Source: Sutcliffiella rhizosphaerae (lineage in GTDB: Bacteria > Bacillota > Bacilli > Bacillales > Bacillaceae_I). From it: 64,000 nucleotides of DNA. The DNA lies in the NCBI RefSeq assembly GCF_917563925.1, contig NZ_CAKJTJ010000001.1, forward strand, positions 124,001-188,000, read 5' to 3'. The position numbers were made by a program, and so were the translations under genes. How positions within the stretch are numbered: position 1 is the stretch's first letter; each line of letters opens with the position of its first letter. Below the pieces are notes generated by a model. The model worked only from the letters and a program-made list of their open reading frames with translations. It was not told where the DNA came from and made no database searches. This document shows, piece after piece, positions 21,187-30,326 of the stretch.

Positions 21187-23490
21187 CTATGGGATTACAG
21201 TTGAAAACGTTCCTTGACTCTGTGTAAATTCAAAGATTATTGCCCCTTGTGTATCCGTACGGTAAATAAGTGATCCTACTTCTTCCATACGGTCTAAAAC
21301 ATCTTGACGCGGATGACCAAAACGGTTATTTCTTCCAGCAGATATGATACTTATCGATGGCTGTATCGCTTCTAAAAAAGGTTCAGTGGAAGATGTACTA
21401 CTTCCGTGATGACCAGCCTTCAGCACATCAACTTTTAATTCTGGATATGATCGAATTAGATCAAGCTCCCCTTGACTTTCTAAGTCGCCTGTAAAAAGCC
21501 ATCTAACCCCTCCTATAACAGCATACATTACGATAGAACCATCATTTTTATTTTCATAATATTTTTCCGGATGTAAAATGACAAAGGTACTCCATTTATT
21601 CCCCCATCCCTCATTAGGCTTCGCAACTTTTACATCCACATTCCGTTTTTTTGCTTCCATAAGGATTGCATCTTCCAAGTCGCTAGCACCAAAACCTATC
21701 GGAACCAGTAATTGCTTTACGTTAATCCTTCCCCATAACCTTTCTACATTTCCAATGTGATCATAATCTCCGTGAGTAAGGATTAATTTGTCGAGTTTTC
21801 TGATTCCATGTGCTTTTAAAAATGGTACAAGAACTGAATCCCCGCTATTATAATCCCTTTTTCTTTTCATCCATTCTTCTTGTGGAAAAGAAAAATAACC
21901 ACCTGTATCAATCAGGTATGTTTCTTTATTGAACGGCATTTGAATGAGAATAGCATCTCCTTGTCCTATATCCAACACTACCATTTTCCCGTATGGATTA
22001 AGTATTGCAAGGTTATAATGCAAGAGCATAAAACACGTTAAAACCAGCATACCGATAAGCCATCGTCCTTTTTCCAACCAATAAAAAAACAAAAATAAGA
22101 TACCCATATAAAAAAGAAGAAACCATTTTGGCGGCTTCGGAAAGATTAATGTTCCAAATGGCCAGCGATCTACCCAAACAGCAAAATTATTCATCCACTC
22201 TAACGGAAATGAGAGTAATGGGAGAAAGGTTTGCAATAAAAAAGGATGAATGAGTAAAAGAACATAGAGAGCAAAAGAAGCAGGCAACACAAATAGCGAG
22301 TAAAACGGAACAAATAGCAGGTTTAGAAAAGGACTCCAAATGGAAACTTGATAAAAGTGAAATAGAAGGATTGGTATTGAAGCAATTTGAGCGATAAATG
22401 AAACAAATAAGATCTGTACCCCATTGTTCTTTATTTGGGTTATTTTTTGGGAGGACAATAGTAAGGAAAGACTAACGGAAAAAGAAAGCTGAAACCCGAT
22501 GTGGGCTAAATAATAAGGGTTCATGATGAGAACAAGCAAGCATGCAAATCCTATCGTATCTATAGAAAGACTTCTCTTCTTATATAGCATTAAAAGCAAA
22601 AACATCCCCGTCATAATAGCCGCTCGTAAGACTGAGGGAGCAGCACCTGTTAAAACAACGTAAACAGGAAGTAACATAAGCAATAAAAGATTTACCTTTT
22701 GTCTAGCAAACCCAGCTCTAATCCCAATATAAAAAACTCCGGCAGAAACTATTCCAACATGTAACCCTGATATTGCTAATAGATGTACAATCCCCAGAAC
22801 CTGGTAAGTATCTAATAAATCACTTTCAATTAAGGATCTATCCCCATAAATTAAGGAAATCATGAAACTTCCCACTTGGGGATCTGTATTTTGTGCAATC
22901 TTTGCAATGCCATCTGTTCTAAATTGTTGTAAATGCATAAGGATACTTTTCTTTTTCAGTCGATCGCATGAGCTTGGAAGTTTCTCGAGACTGAACACCC
23001 AATGGATTTGCTGCTCATAGAGGAATTTTGGATAATTAAAGGCATGAGGATTTGTTGGGGGAATTGGCTTTTTCATAACTCCAATCCATTCACATGTGGC
23101 TCCTAATTCAAGCATGGTATAGTCTTCTTCTTTATATTGCATAAAATATTCAACAAGTACCTTTTCATTTTCAGAGCTCTTGATTTCAAAGCTGAGTTTG
23201 TTTCCATCCCTATCCACTGGTGTCGTAATAGCCCCAAAGATTAAGGAAGTATCCTCTGAATATACGGTTATGTTAGCATTATCTACTATTGCCATGTAAA
23301 TATAAAATGCAATTCCAGAAAGTAAAATCAACCAAAAACTTTTTCGTAATTCTCGCTTAAAAAAATAGAACCAACATAGGTAGATAATAAAAAGCAAGAG
23401 CAGCCCCCATTGATGATCAGATCTAGAGACTGCTATACCAAGACATCCAGCAATTGCCATGTAAGCAAGAGTGCCTGTCCTATTTTTCAT
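21187..23490 (-). CDS. comEC: DNA internalization-related competence protein ComEC/Rec2
   Basis: About 767 residues. ComEC forms the membrane channel that takes up single-stranded DNA during transformation. Layout: N-terminal helices and an OB-like extracellular DUF4131 region, the multi-helix Competence domain (GDRSLIESDLLDTYQVLGIVH, LLAISGLHVG), then a metallo-beta-lactamase-like domain with LDIGQGDAILIQ, THGDYDHIGN and KAGHHGSSTSS. The ATG at 23490 shares its A with the comEB stop (TAATG), implying coupling. An in-frame ATG at 23538 inside comEB, also preceded by a possible ribosome binding site, is the alternative. Confidence 0.95.
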   Translation of the reverse strand: MKNRTGTLAYMAIAGCLGIAVSRSDHQWGLLLLFIIYLCWFYFFKRELRKSFWLILLSGIAFYIYMAIVDNANITVYSEDTSLIFGAITTPVDRDGNKLSFEIKSSENEKVLVEYFMQYKEEDYTMLELGATCEWIGVMKKPIPPTNPHAFNYPKFLYEQQIHWVFSLEKLPSSCDRLKKKSILMHLQQFRTDGIAKIAQNTDPQVGSFMISLIYGDRSLIESDLLDTYQVLGIVHLLAISGLHVGIVSAGVFYIGIRAGFARQKVNLLLLMLLPVYVVLTGAAPSVLRAAIMTGMFLLLMLYKKRSLSIDTIGFACLLVLIMNPYYLAHIGFQLSFSVSLSLLLSSQKITQIKNNGVQILFVSFIAQIASIPILLFHFYQVSIWSPFLNLLFVPFYSLFVLPASFALYVLLLIHPFLLQTFLPLLSFPLEWMNNFAVWVDRWPFGTLIFPKPPKWFLLFYMGILFLFFYWLEKGRWLIGMLVLTCFMLLHYNLAILNPYGKMVVLDIGQGDAILIQMPFNKETYLIDTGGYFSFPQEEWMKRKRDYNSGDSVLVPFLKAHGIRKLDKLILTHGDYDHIGNVERLWGRINVKQLLVPIGFGASDLEDAILMEAKKRNVDVKVAKPNEGWGNKWSTFVILHPEKYYENKNDGSIVMYAVIGGVRWLFTGDLESQGELDLIRSYPELKVDVLKAGHHGSSTSSTEPFLEAIQPSISIISAGRNNRFGHPRQDVLDRMEEVGSLIYRTDTQGAIIFEFTQSQGTFSTVIP

Positions 23491-24065
23491 TAATGATTTC
23501 CCTGTTTGCTGAATAATCCAGAAGATTGATTTTGCCATTGGTTTATTTCTTCCTCAGACACTCCCGATTCTTCCAACCGCTTTATTAACGTATGAATGAA
23601 ATTCATCTTTTCCGTGTCGTTTAAATTAATGGCCGTTTCATCTACCTTTACATATTCTACACGAACACCAGCTTGTTCAAACATTTCCATGGCATATGGA
23701 TGGTTTTTGTAGTTCATTGCATAATAGACCGTTTTTATACCTGCTTGGATGATTGCCTTACAACAATGTAGGCACGGAAAATGGGTTACATAGATTTCTG
23801 CTCCAGATGTCGGCACACCAAATTTGGAGCATTGTAAAAGAGCGTTCATTTCAGCGTGGATGGTTCTTACACAATGGTTATCAATTACATAGCACCCTTC
23901 GTCAATGCAATGCACCCCACCCGCTATAGAACCATTATACCCACCTGCAATGATACGCTTGTCTCTGACAATTGTAGCTCCGACTGCCAATCTTGTACAT
24001 GTACTTCTCAAGGCTAACAAATGACTTTGTGCCATAAAGTATTGATTCCACGAAATTCTCGTCAC
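23490..24065 (-). CDS. comEB: ComE operon protein 2, dCMP deaminase family
   Basis: 191 residues. The cytidine/deoxycytidylate deaminase fold has the zinc motifs HAEMNALLQ and PCLHCCK, with a further GYNGSIAGGVHC upstream. Deamination of dCMP to dUMP is the family activity. In the comE operon it is not strictly needed for competence in B. subtilis (established knowledge). The stop overlaps the comEC start. Confidence 0.95.
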   Translation of the reverse strand: MTRISWNQYFMAQSHLLALRSTCTRLAVGATIVRDKRIIAGGYNGSIAGGVHCIDEGCYVIDNHCVRTIHAEMNALLQCSKFGVPTSGAEIYVTHFPCLHCCKAIIQAGIKTVYYAMNYKNHPYAMEMFEQAGVRVEYVKVDETAINLNDTEKMNFIHTLIKRLEESGVSEEEINQWQNQSSGLFSKQGNH

Positions 24066-24128
24066 CTTATTTTCCCCCTATCATTCACAATGCTTCTAGT
24101 TTATCTACAAAGTTCTATCTTGGTCAAA

Positions 24129-24761
24129 TTAATTGGATACCGTTATATCATTTCGTATGTTATCAAACGATTTCTGTCCTATTCCAGATACTTGGAGAAG
24201 ATCCTCTTCTTTTTTGAAAAAGCCATTCTCTGTACGGTATTGGATGATCGCCTTTGCTTTTGCAGGACCTATTCCAGTTAGCCTAGTTAATTCTTCTTCT
24301 GAAGCGGTATTAATATTTATTTTCCCATTAGACGAGAGTTGTTCTCCCGTTCCTTCTTGGAAATTGATAAACGTGAACTCCTCCCCTTCCTTTGGTACAA
24401 AAACAACTAACTCATCAGACAAAAGAGCAGCTAAATTTACCATCTTTGTTTCAGCATTAGCCTGAAATCCTCCTGCTTTCTCTATAGCGTCCATTACCCT
24501 GTCCCCCTCTTTCATATTATAGACACCAGGATGAATTACCGCTCCTTTCACATCAACCATTATTGGAAGGGATTCCTGTTTTTCTTCCAGAAGCTCCTCT
24601 CCTTTTGCTTCATCTGTATCTTCAAGCATCAAGAAATCTACATCTGATAAATGGAGTTCCGTACTTTCAGGCTGAAATTGCATCCAAATTAAATAACCCA
24701 CTAATCCAATAGCTGCAAAACCACCAATTATCTTGCTTTTATGGAGGTGCCAAATTTCCAT
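24129..24761 (-). CDS. comEA: Competence protein ComEA, DNA receptor
   Basis: 210 residues. An N-terminal membrane anchor (about 10-28), an SLBB-like segment (VDVKGAVIHPGVYNM), and a C-terminal helix-hairpin-helix domain with ININTASEEELTRLTGIG and ISGIG-like second hairpin (VSGIGQKSF). ComEA binds incoming double-stranded DNA at the outer face of the membrane and passes it to ComEC. The ATG at 24761 follows AGAAGGTGA. First gene of comEA-EB-EC. Confidence 0.96.
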   Translation of the reverse strand: MEIWHLHKSKIIGGFAAIGLVGYLIWMQFQPESTELHLSDVDFLMLEDTDEAKGEELLEEKQESLPIMVDVKGAVIHPGVYNMKEGDRVMDAIEKAGGFQANAETKMVNLAALLSDELVVFVPKEGEEFTFINFQEGTGEQLSSNGKININTASEEELTRLTGIGPAKAKAIIQYRTENGFFKKEEDLLQVSGIGQKSFDNIRNDITVSN

Positions 24762-24844
24762 TATTGCTTTCACCTTCTATTCATAATACTTTTCACTAAT
24801 TCATATAGTGTATGAGAAACGTTTGGATAAAGGAGGGAAATGAA

Positions 24845-25663
24845 ATGAAGATCGGAATGATTGGAACAGGTAACATGGGGAAAATCTTAGTGGAATCGTT
24901 TATCGACTCTAAGGCAGTACCTCCTGAAGATATTACGATTACGAATCGCTCACTTATGAAGGCTTATCATATAAAGGAAAAATATAAAGAAATTCATGTA
25001 GAAGAGACTGCGGATGAAGTGGTTACTGCTTCAGACATAATCTTTTTATGTGTTAAACCATTAGATATTCACCCCCTTCTAACAAAGATTAGTCAACACT
25101 TAACAAATAATAAATGTATTATATCCATTACAAGTCCCGTTTCGGTTGGACAGCTTCAAACCATGATAAGTTGTCAAGTGGCGAGAATAATTCCAAGTAT
25201 AACAAACAGGGCACTATCAGGTGTCACATTACTTACTTTTGGTAGCAACGTGTGCGAAGAATACAAGGAATACCTTATTAAAATATGCAGCAACATTTCA
25301 ACTCCTATTCATATTGAAGAGAATGTCACAAGAGTAGCTTCTGATATTGTTAGTTGTGGTCCAGCATTTTTCAGTTATATTCTTCAACGATTTATTGATG
25401 GCGCAGTAAACGAAACAGCCATATCAAAAGAACAGGCAACAGAACTTGCCAGCCAAATGATTATCGGTATGGGGAAACTTATTGAAAAAGATATATACAC
25501 ATTGCAGACATTACAGGAAAAAGTATGTGTCAAGGGAGGTGTGACCGGAGAGGGTATTAAAGTACTTGAAAATGAGCTCGGTGATGTGTTTAACCAACTC
25601 ATTCAAAAAACACATGAAAAATTTGAAGAAGACCTGACTTACGTAAAAAGGCAATTTCAATAA
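24845..25663 (+). CDS. comER: Late competence protein ComER, pyrroline-5-carboxylate reductase-like
   Basis: 272 residues. An N-terminal Rossmann NAD(P)-binding motif (IGMIGTGNMGKILVE) and a ProC-like C-terminal dimerisation domain (GGVTGEGIKVLE). It is transcribed divergently from comEA, the diagnostic comER position. ProC-type chemistry is suggested by fold, but the substrate of ComER is not established. AAAGGAGGGAAATGAA precedes the ATG. Confidence 0.93.
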   Translation: MKIGMIGTGNMGKILVESFIDSKAVPPEDITITNRSLMKAYHIKEKYKEIHVEETADEVVTASDIIFLCVKPLDIHPLLTKISQHLTNNKCIISITSPVSVGQLQTMISCQVARIIPSITNRALSGVTLLTFGSNVCEEYKEYLIKICSNISTPIHIEENVTRVASDIVSCGPAFFSYILQRFIDGAVNETAISKEQATELASQMIIGMGKLIEKDIYTLQTLQEKVCVKGGVTGEGIKVLENELGDVFNQLIQKTHEKFEEDLTYVKRQFQ

Positions 25664-25789
25664 TCTTTTTCTACATTAACTGACAGATTCCTTCTTTTTA
25701 ATTTAAAAAAACAACAGAAATTAATTACTGAGTAAAATGCACCTCCATTAACGAAGTATTTAACAGCAAAATGAACCATCCATTTATCA

Positions 25790-25828
25790 AAAAAAGACTA
25801 GGATTTTAGATTCCCCCCTAGTCTTTTT
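25790..25828. terminator. Bidirectional terminator between comER and a lipoprotein gene
   Basis: AAAAAGACTAGG / CCTAGTCTTTTT around a 15-nt loop; A-tract and T-tract on both sides suit both convergent genes. Confidence 0.8.
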
Positions 25829-25896
25829 GTTGTATTCTTGCTATGAATCTCCCTGACCGTCAATTATACTATTCGTTCACTTTAAGGTTTCATTTA

Positions 25897-26574
25897 TTAC
25901 ACGCACAATTCTCCATCTTCTGATACGTTTCTATGACATTGATTTCGTATAAACACATCTTCAATGTACCAACTGTTATCTTCTAGTTTCATCATGACTT
26001 TTTTTATATCGCCAGCAATAGAGTCATCTTTATATCCATATGTCAAGACATAACCTATTGCTTCTTCATTTTCAGAATCATAATCAATACGCATATTTAC
26101 TTCAAAAAGATCCATGCCATTCCAATAAGAAAGGTCATGATAATTTATCCAATTGGATAATAATTGACCTGGTGTTTCCCAATTTTCATTAATTGTCATA
26201 AACGGTTCACCGATTTCACCATCCCACTCACGCCAATTAGTTTCGCCTCTTTCAAAACCATTTTCATAAGACATTGAAAAATCAGTTACCATTTCCCATA
26301 ATTGCACGTCCAGATTATCTCGCCAACGAGAAGCAGTTTCTTTTGGGATCATAATGAATTCTTCGTCGCTATTAACTTGCTTTAATTCTTTTAACTCTTT
26401 TTCGGTTTCTGCTAAAGTTTTAGACTGTTCATCAATTTCTTTTTCTAGACCTTCAATTTGTTCGTTTAACAATACTGTGGCAGCTTCCTCGTTTTCCATA
26501 TTAATTGTACTTTCAGCATCAGAACAACCTGCTAAAAATAAAATTACTAGCATTCCAGTAATAAATGTTTTCAG
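25897..26574 (-). CDS. Putative lipoprotein with coiled coil, function unknown
   Basis: About 225 residues. A lipobox (LFLAGC) ends the signal peptide, followed by a coiled coil (about 35-70: LNEQIEGLEKEIDEQSK) and a 150-residue acidic, Trp-rich extracytoplasmic domain that I do not recognise. The C-terminal part has three cysteines besides the lipobox one. GGAGGTG (26587-26581) lies 6 nt before a CTG that would give MKTFITGM; the TTG at 26589 and GTG at 26583 overlap that Shine-Dalgarno, and the ATG at 26553 is far into the signal peptide. A CTG start is therefore preferred. It interrupts the usual comER-yqeM neighbourhood and looks like lineage-specific cargo. Confidence 0.8.
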   Translation of the reverse strand: MKTFITGMLVILFLAGCSDAESTINMENEEAATVLLNEQIEGLEKEIDEQSKTLAETEKELKELKQVNSDEEFIMIPKETASRWRDNLDVQLWEMVTDFSMSYENGFERGETNWREWDGEIGEPFMTINENWETPGQLLSNWINYHDLSYWNGMDLFEVNMRIDYDSENEEAIGYVLTYGYKDDSIAGDIKKVMMKLEDNSWYIEDVFIRNQCHRNVSEDGELCV

Positions 26575-26589
26575 TACAACCACCTCCAA

Positions 26590-26883
26590 GTAATATAAAA
26601 TGATTCACACTCTACTACAGATAGAATAACCTCAACAAAAAAACCTTAATAATGATATCCCCCTATTCATAAAACAAAGATTATTTTCAGACTGATAAAA
26701 TAATTGTATCAACACTTCCCAATTTTGTATTATATTTACTCTATTATTTTTGAAGTATTTAAATATATTTCTAGAAATTTTCTGCTAGTACATAGTTTTT
26801 TTATTATTTTTCTATACTTCAACACATATATTTGGAGTCCAACAGTCAAGTGTTATAACTGCCATGAGGTTAAAAAAACGCAT
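26590..26883. other. AT-rich intergenic region
   Basis: 334 bp between the lipoprotein and yqeM, very AT-rich. It must hold the lipoprotein promoter. The plus-strand 63-codon open frame at 26704 has no ribosome binding site and a biased AT-derived composition, and is not called. Confidence 0.4.
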
Positions 26884-26912
26884 AAAAAAAGGTAACTCAT
26901 TATCGAGTTACC
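26884..26912 (-). terminator. Terminator after the yqeG-yqeM cluster
   Basis: Minus strand GGTAACTC-GATAAT-GAGTTACC followed by seven T, 12 bp after the yqeM stop. Confidence 0.9.
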
Positions 26913-26923
26913 TCTCTAAGTGC

Positions 26924-27676
26924 CTATTTTTGTGCTACAAAAAATACTCTTTCCGAATGTTCACTTAAGTGATCGGTTGAAAAGTCTCCTGTGACCGAGT
27001 GCAATGTAAAACCGATTTCTTCGAGCCATTTTTTGTACATTTCCACGCTATATGTTCTTTGTTTATGTAATTCATCAAATCGAGTATAGACATTACTTTC
27101 TTCGCCCTGTACAAAAAAAGAAAGTTCATGTTCTACACTATTGGGGTGTTCACCTTGGAAACTATTCCATATGAAAGCTACCTCTTCTTCTGCACTATTA
27201 AAGGAATTGTTCATGAAAACCTGGCTCATTTTATAGACAGAATGAACATCAAATAAGAATAGTCCACCATCTGCTAATTGCTGATAGACAGATTGAAACG
27301 TGTTTTTCACATCATTTTCAGACTCCAAATAGTTTAATGAATCACAGAAGATGGTAATACAGTCCAGACCTGAAAAGCCTTCAAGTTCAGCCATGTTTTG
27401 CTCATAGTATGGGATAGATAACCCTTTAGCTTCTGCTTTTTCATGGGCAACTGCCAGCATACTCTCGGATAGATCCACACCAGCAACTTTCCATCCCTCA
27501 TTTGCAAAACGGAGTGTTAGTTCTCCTGTTCCACAGCCAACATCTAGGATGGAAAATGATTTAGTTGAATTGCTAGTATGTCGGCTTTTTATAGCCTTCA
27601 CAAAGGAAACCCAATCTTGATAAGGCACATCCTTCATTAGGTAGTCATAAATGTATGCAAAATGTCCGTAAGCCAT
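26924..27676 (-). CDS. yqeM: Class I SAM-dependent methyltransferase
   Basis: 250 residues. ILDVGCGTGELTLRFA is the SAM-binding loop, followed by VAGVDLSESML and ITIFCDSLNYL, a standard type-11/25 methyltransferase core. Substrate unknown. It directly follows rsfS (the stop of rsfS and the ATG of yqeM share bases), so it is cotranslated with the ribosome-silencing gene, as in B. subtilis. Confidence 0.9.
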   Translation of the reverse strand: MAYGHFAYIYDYLMKDVPYQDWVSFVKAIKSRHTSNSTKSFSILDVGCGTGELTLRFANEGWKVAGVDLSESMLAVAHEKAEAKGLSIPYYEQNMAELEGFSGLDCITIFCDSLNYLESENDVKNTFQSVYQQLADGGLFLFDVHSVYKMSQVFMNNSFNSAEEEVAFIWNSFQGEHPNSVEHELSFFVQGEESNVYTRFDELHKQRTYSVEMYKKWLEEIGFTLHSVTGDFSTDHLSEHSERVFFVAQK

Positions 27677-28026
27677 TATGCTAGCTCAGTTTGAACATCT
27701 TCGCGAGGTGCATCTCCCCATAGACGTTCTAAATTGTAATATCCACGCTCTTCACGATAGAAAACATGAACCACGACATCTCCTATGTCAACTAGGATCC
27801 ACCTTGCTTCGTCAAAGCCTTCCATTCTTTTAACAGTATACCCTTGTTCCTCAGCAGCCTCTTTAATACCACGAGCAATTGCTTGCACTTGCTTATCAGA
27901 ATTCCCGTGACAAATTAGAAAGTAATCCGCTACAAGCGAAATTCCTTGCATATTTAAGGCAACTAATTCTTCTGCCCGTTTATCATCGGCAGCATTTGCT
28001 GCAAGCTGTAATAATTTTTTTGTCAT
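27676..28026 (-). CDS. rsfS: Ribosomal silencing factor RsfS
   Basis: 116 residues. RsfS binds L14 and blocks subunit joining in starvation. Conserved segments are ISLVADYFLICHGNSDKQVQAI and EGFDEARWILVDIGDVVVHVF, ending with YNLERLWGDAP. Length is usual. Between yqeK and yqeM with no spacing, in the nadD-yqeK-rsfS unit. Confidence 0.96.
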   Translation of the reverse strand: MTKKLLQLAANAADDKRAEELVALNMQGISLVADYFLICHGNSDKQVQAIARGIKEAAEEQGYTVKRMEGFDEARWILVDIGDVVVHVFYREERGYYNLERLWGDAPREDVQTELA

Positions 28027-28605
28027 TTATTGTAACTTCCTTTCTTTTACCTTCATCATCATATCATTGTATGCATGGAATGTATTTGGATAAATAGGTT
28101 GGTTCCTTGTGAGTAAAAATAAAATTGTATTTTTCATCGCCTGTACCACTGCAATATCAAGGGACGTTTTTGCAGAATCCCTTACAACTTCAACCCCTGG
28201 AAAATCTCTATTAGGTTCAATATAATCTGCCACATAGATCACTTTGTCTAATTGACTCATATTTATTTTACCCGAAGTATGACATCTAATAGCCTCCAAA
28301 ATCTCCTCATCAGAAATTCCAACTTCTTTTTTGACCAAATACGCACCAACTGGAGCATGCCATAATTCTTCATGATGCAAAAGAAGATCATGAGGCATTT
28401 TTTGATCGATAATACATTGGCGCATTTCCTCTTTGTTCCGAAATTTGGCATAATCGTGAAAAATCGCAGCTAGTTCAGCTTTATCTCTATCAACATGAAA
28501 GCGATCTGCCAATTCTATAGCTGTCTCCATTACTCCAATTGTGTGCACATACCGTTTCTCTGTCAGCTGTTTCTTCACTATTCGTAATGCTTTGTCTCTA
28601 TCCAT
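28027..28605 (-). CDS. yqeK: HD domain protein YqeK, bis(5'-nucleosyl)-tetraphosphatase (symmetrical)
   Basis: 192 residues. The HD-domain metal ligands are seen in [20 protein letters not shown] and [13 protein letters not shown]. The YqeK family hydrolyses Ap4A to two ADP in Firmicutes lacking ApaH (established for the family). The start overlaps the nadD end by 8 bp. Confidence 0.92.
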   Translation of the reverse strand: MDRDKALRIVKKQLTEKRYVHTIGVMETAIELADRFHVDRDKAELAAIFHDYAKFRNKEEMRQCIIDQKMPHDLLLHHEELWHAPVGAYLVKKEVGISDEEILEAIRCHTSGKINMSQLDKVIYVADYIEPNRDFPGVEVVRDSAKTSLDIAVVQAMKNTILFLLTRNQPIYPNTFHAYNDMMMKVKERKLQ

Positions 28606-29164
28606 AAAGGTTTTTCTCCTCTATTATTTGTTTAACCCCTTCAGGTACTAAATATAAAGAAGACCGACCTTCCTTCACTCGATTGCGTATCATAGTAGAA
28701 GAGATATCCATCTCTGGAGCTTCCACTTCCGTAATCTTATATGGAGATTGAACAGGATAACCTGGTCTTTTTACACCGACAAAGGTGACTAATTCAAGTA
28801 GTTTCTCTATGTTGAACCACTTTGGAAGATACTCCACCATATCAGCACCAATAATAAAATAAAAGTGTGTATCTTGATGGTTTTTCTTTAGCAATACCAT
28901 TGTATCATATGTATAGGATGGCCCTTCCCTTAAAAGCTCAATTGATTCCACACGGAAGTAAGGGTTGGATTCAACAGCTGCCACAAGCATCGCTTTTCTT
29001 ACTTCCGTAGGTGTAATCGTATCATTTTGCTTATGGGGAGGAATGTGATTTGGCATAAACCATACTTCGTTCAAATTAAGTTGTTCCCTAACATCATTTG
29101 CAATCAAAAGATGGCCAAGGTGAGGTGGATCAAAGGTGCCTCCAATGATGCCCACTTTTTTCAC
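28598..29164 (-). CDS. nadD: Nicotinate-nucleotide adenylyltransferase
   Basis: 188 residues from a GTG start. NadD converts NaMN and ATP to deamido-NAD. The [20 protein letters not shown] segment holds the T/HxGH nucleotidyl-transferase motif and [13 protein letters not shown] the second conserved motif. GGAGGG lies 6 nt before the GTG (29164); the ATG at 29182 lies before the Shine-Dalgarno, next to the yqeI stop. Middle of the yqeG-yqeM cluster. Confidence 0.96.
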   Translation of the reverse strand: MKKVGIIGGTFDPPHLGHLLIANDVREQLNLNEVWFMPNHIPPHKQNDTITPTEVRKAMLVAAVESNPYFRVESIELLREGPSYTYDTMVLLKKNHQDTHFYFIIGADMVEYLPKWFNIEKLLELVTFVGVKRPGYPVQSPYKITEVEAPEMDISSTMIRNRVKEGRSSLYLVPEGVKQIIEEKNLYG

Positions 29165-29181
29165 ATAAATCCCTCCAAGCA

Positions 29182-29475
29182 TTATCTTGGTAAAATGATT
29201 TGTTTATTTTCCCTTGATTGTTTATATAAGATTATCGTGTTACCAATTACCTGAACTAATTGAGCTTTTGCTCCTTTTACTAGTTCTTCCGCCACTATTT
29301 TACGGTCTTCCTCACAATTTTGAAGGACACTTACTTTTATGAGTTCTCTAGCTTCCAAAGCTTCTGAGATTTGATTCGTCATATTTTCATTCACGCCACC
29401 TTTTCCTACTTGAAAAATAGGATCTAGATGATGAGCTTCAGCCCGTAAAAATCTTTTTTGTTTACCTGTTAACAT
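29182..29475 (-). CDS. yqeI: Ribosome assembly RNA-binding protein YhbY/YqeI (CRM domain)
   Basis: 97 residues. [20 protein letters not shown], then [11 protein letters not shown] with the GxxG loop of the CRM domain, and [14 protein letters not shown] at the end. CRM proteins bind rRNA during large-subunit maturation. It lies between aroE and nadD. AGGAGGA precedes the ATG. Confidence 0.95.
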   Translation of the reverse strand: MLTGKQKRFLRAEAHHLDPIFQVGKGGVNENMTNQISEALEARELIKVSVLQNCEEDRKIVAEELVKGAKAQLVQVIGNTIILYKQSRENKQIILPR

Positions 29476-29478
29476 GTT

Positions 29479-30306
29479 TTATCCTCCTAGCTTTTCTTCC
29501 ACTAATTGTTCTAATCTTTTTGTATCTGGAAACTGACCTGTCCAATGTTCAAATGCCAGTGCTGCCTGATAGACAAACATCTTGACACCATGTTGAATGG
29601 TTGCTCCTTGATTTTCTGCATCTCTTAAAAGCTTAGTTTTAAGAGGATTATAAATTATATCACTGACAATGGCACCTTTTTTAAATTTCCCATCTGGTAA
29701 AGGCGTTTCATTCGTGCTAGGGAACATACCCACTGATGTGGTTTGGACCACGATATCAAACTCACATAACCTCTCAATTGCTTGTTCTACTGTAATACTT
29801 ATACAGATATCCGTCAAAGAAAATTCCTCTATAAGTGATGCTGCTTTAGCTTCAGTACGATTACAAACAGTAATCGTCACATTACTTTCTAGAGCTAAAG
29901 AATAAAGTATCGCTCTTGCAGCACCTCCAGCACCTACAATCAGGATATTCTTTCCTTGTATGGCCGATACCTCTTTCAATGCTTGTACAAAACCAGAACC
30001 GTCCGTATTATATCCAACAAATTGATCCGCTACCTTCACAACTGTATTTACAGCACCGATCTGTAAAGCTCCTTGATCCACCTTATCCAACAATGGAAAA
30101 ATAGCTTCTTTATGTGGAATGGTTACATTGAACCCTTCCACACCTATCGCTTTCATACCAATTACGGCTTGTTCTAGATGGTTTTTTTCCACATGGAAAG
30201 CATGATAATGAGCATCTATTCCTATATTGGAAAATGCATCATTGTGGATGAGTGGAGACATAGATTGTGAAATAGGAGAACCGATAACACCATAAAGTTT
30301 TTTCAC
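29479..30306 (-). CDS. aroE: Shikimate dehydrogenase (NADP+)
   Basis: 275 residues. AroE reduces 3-dehydroshikimate. The N-terminal YGVIGSPISQSMSPLIHND carries the shikimate-binding Ser pair; FNVTIPHKEAI has the catalytic Lys; NTDGSGF gives the conserved Asp. VGAGGAARAILYSLA is the NADP-binding loop with NRTEAKA behind it. Normal length. In the yqeH-aroE-yqeI order of B. subtilis. Confidence 0.97.
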   Translation of the reverse strand: MKKLYGVIGSPISQSMSPLIHNDAFSNIGIDAHYHAFHVEKNHLEQAVIGMKAIGVEGFNVTIPHKEAIFPLLDKVDQGALQIGAVNTVVKVADQFVGYNTDGSGFVQALKEVSAIQGKNILIVGAGGAARAILYSLALESNVTITVCNRTEAKAASLIEEFSLTDICISITVEQAIERLCEFDIVVQTTSVGMFPSTNETPLPDGKFKKGAIVSDIIYNPLKTKLLRDAENQGATIQHGVKMFVYQAALAFEHWTGQFPDTKRLEQLVEEKLGG

Positions 30307-30326
30307 GCCTTAGCCCTCCGCTTTTT

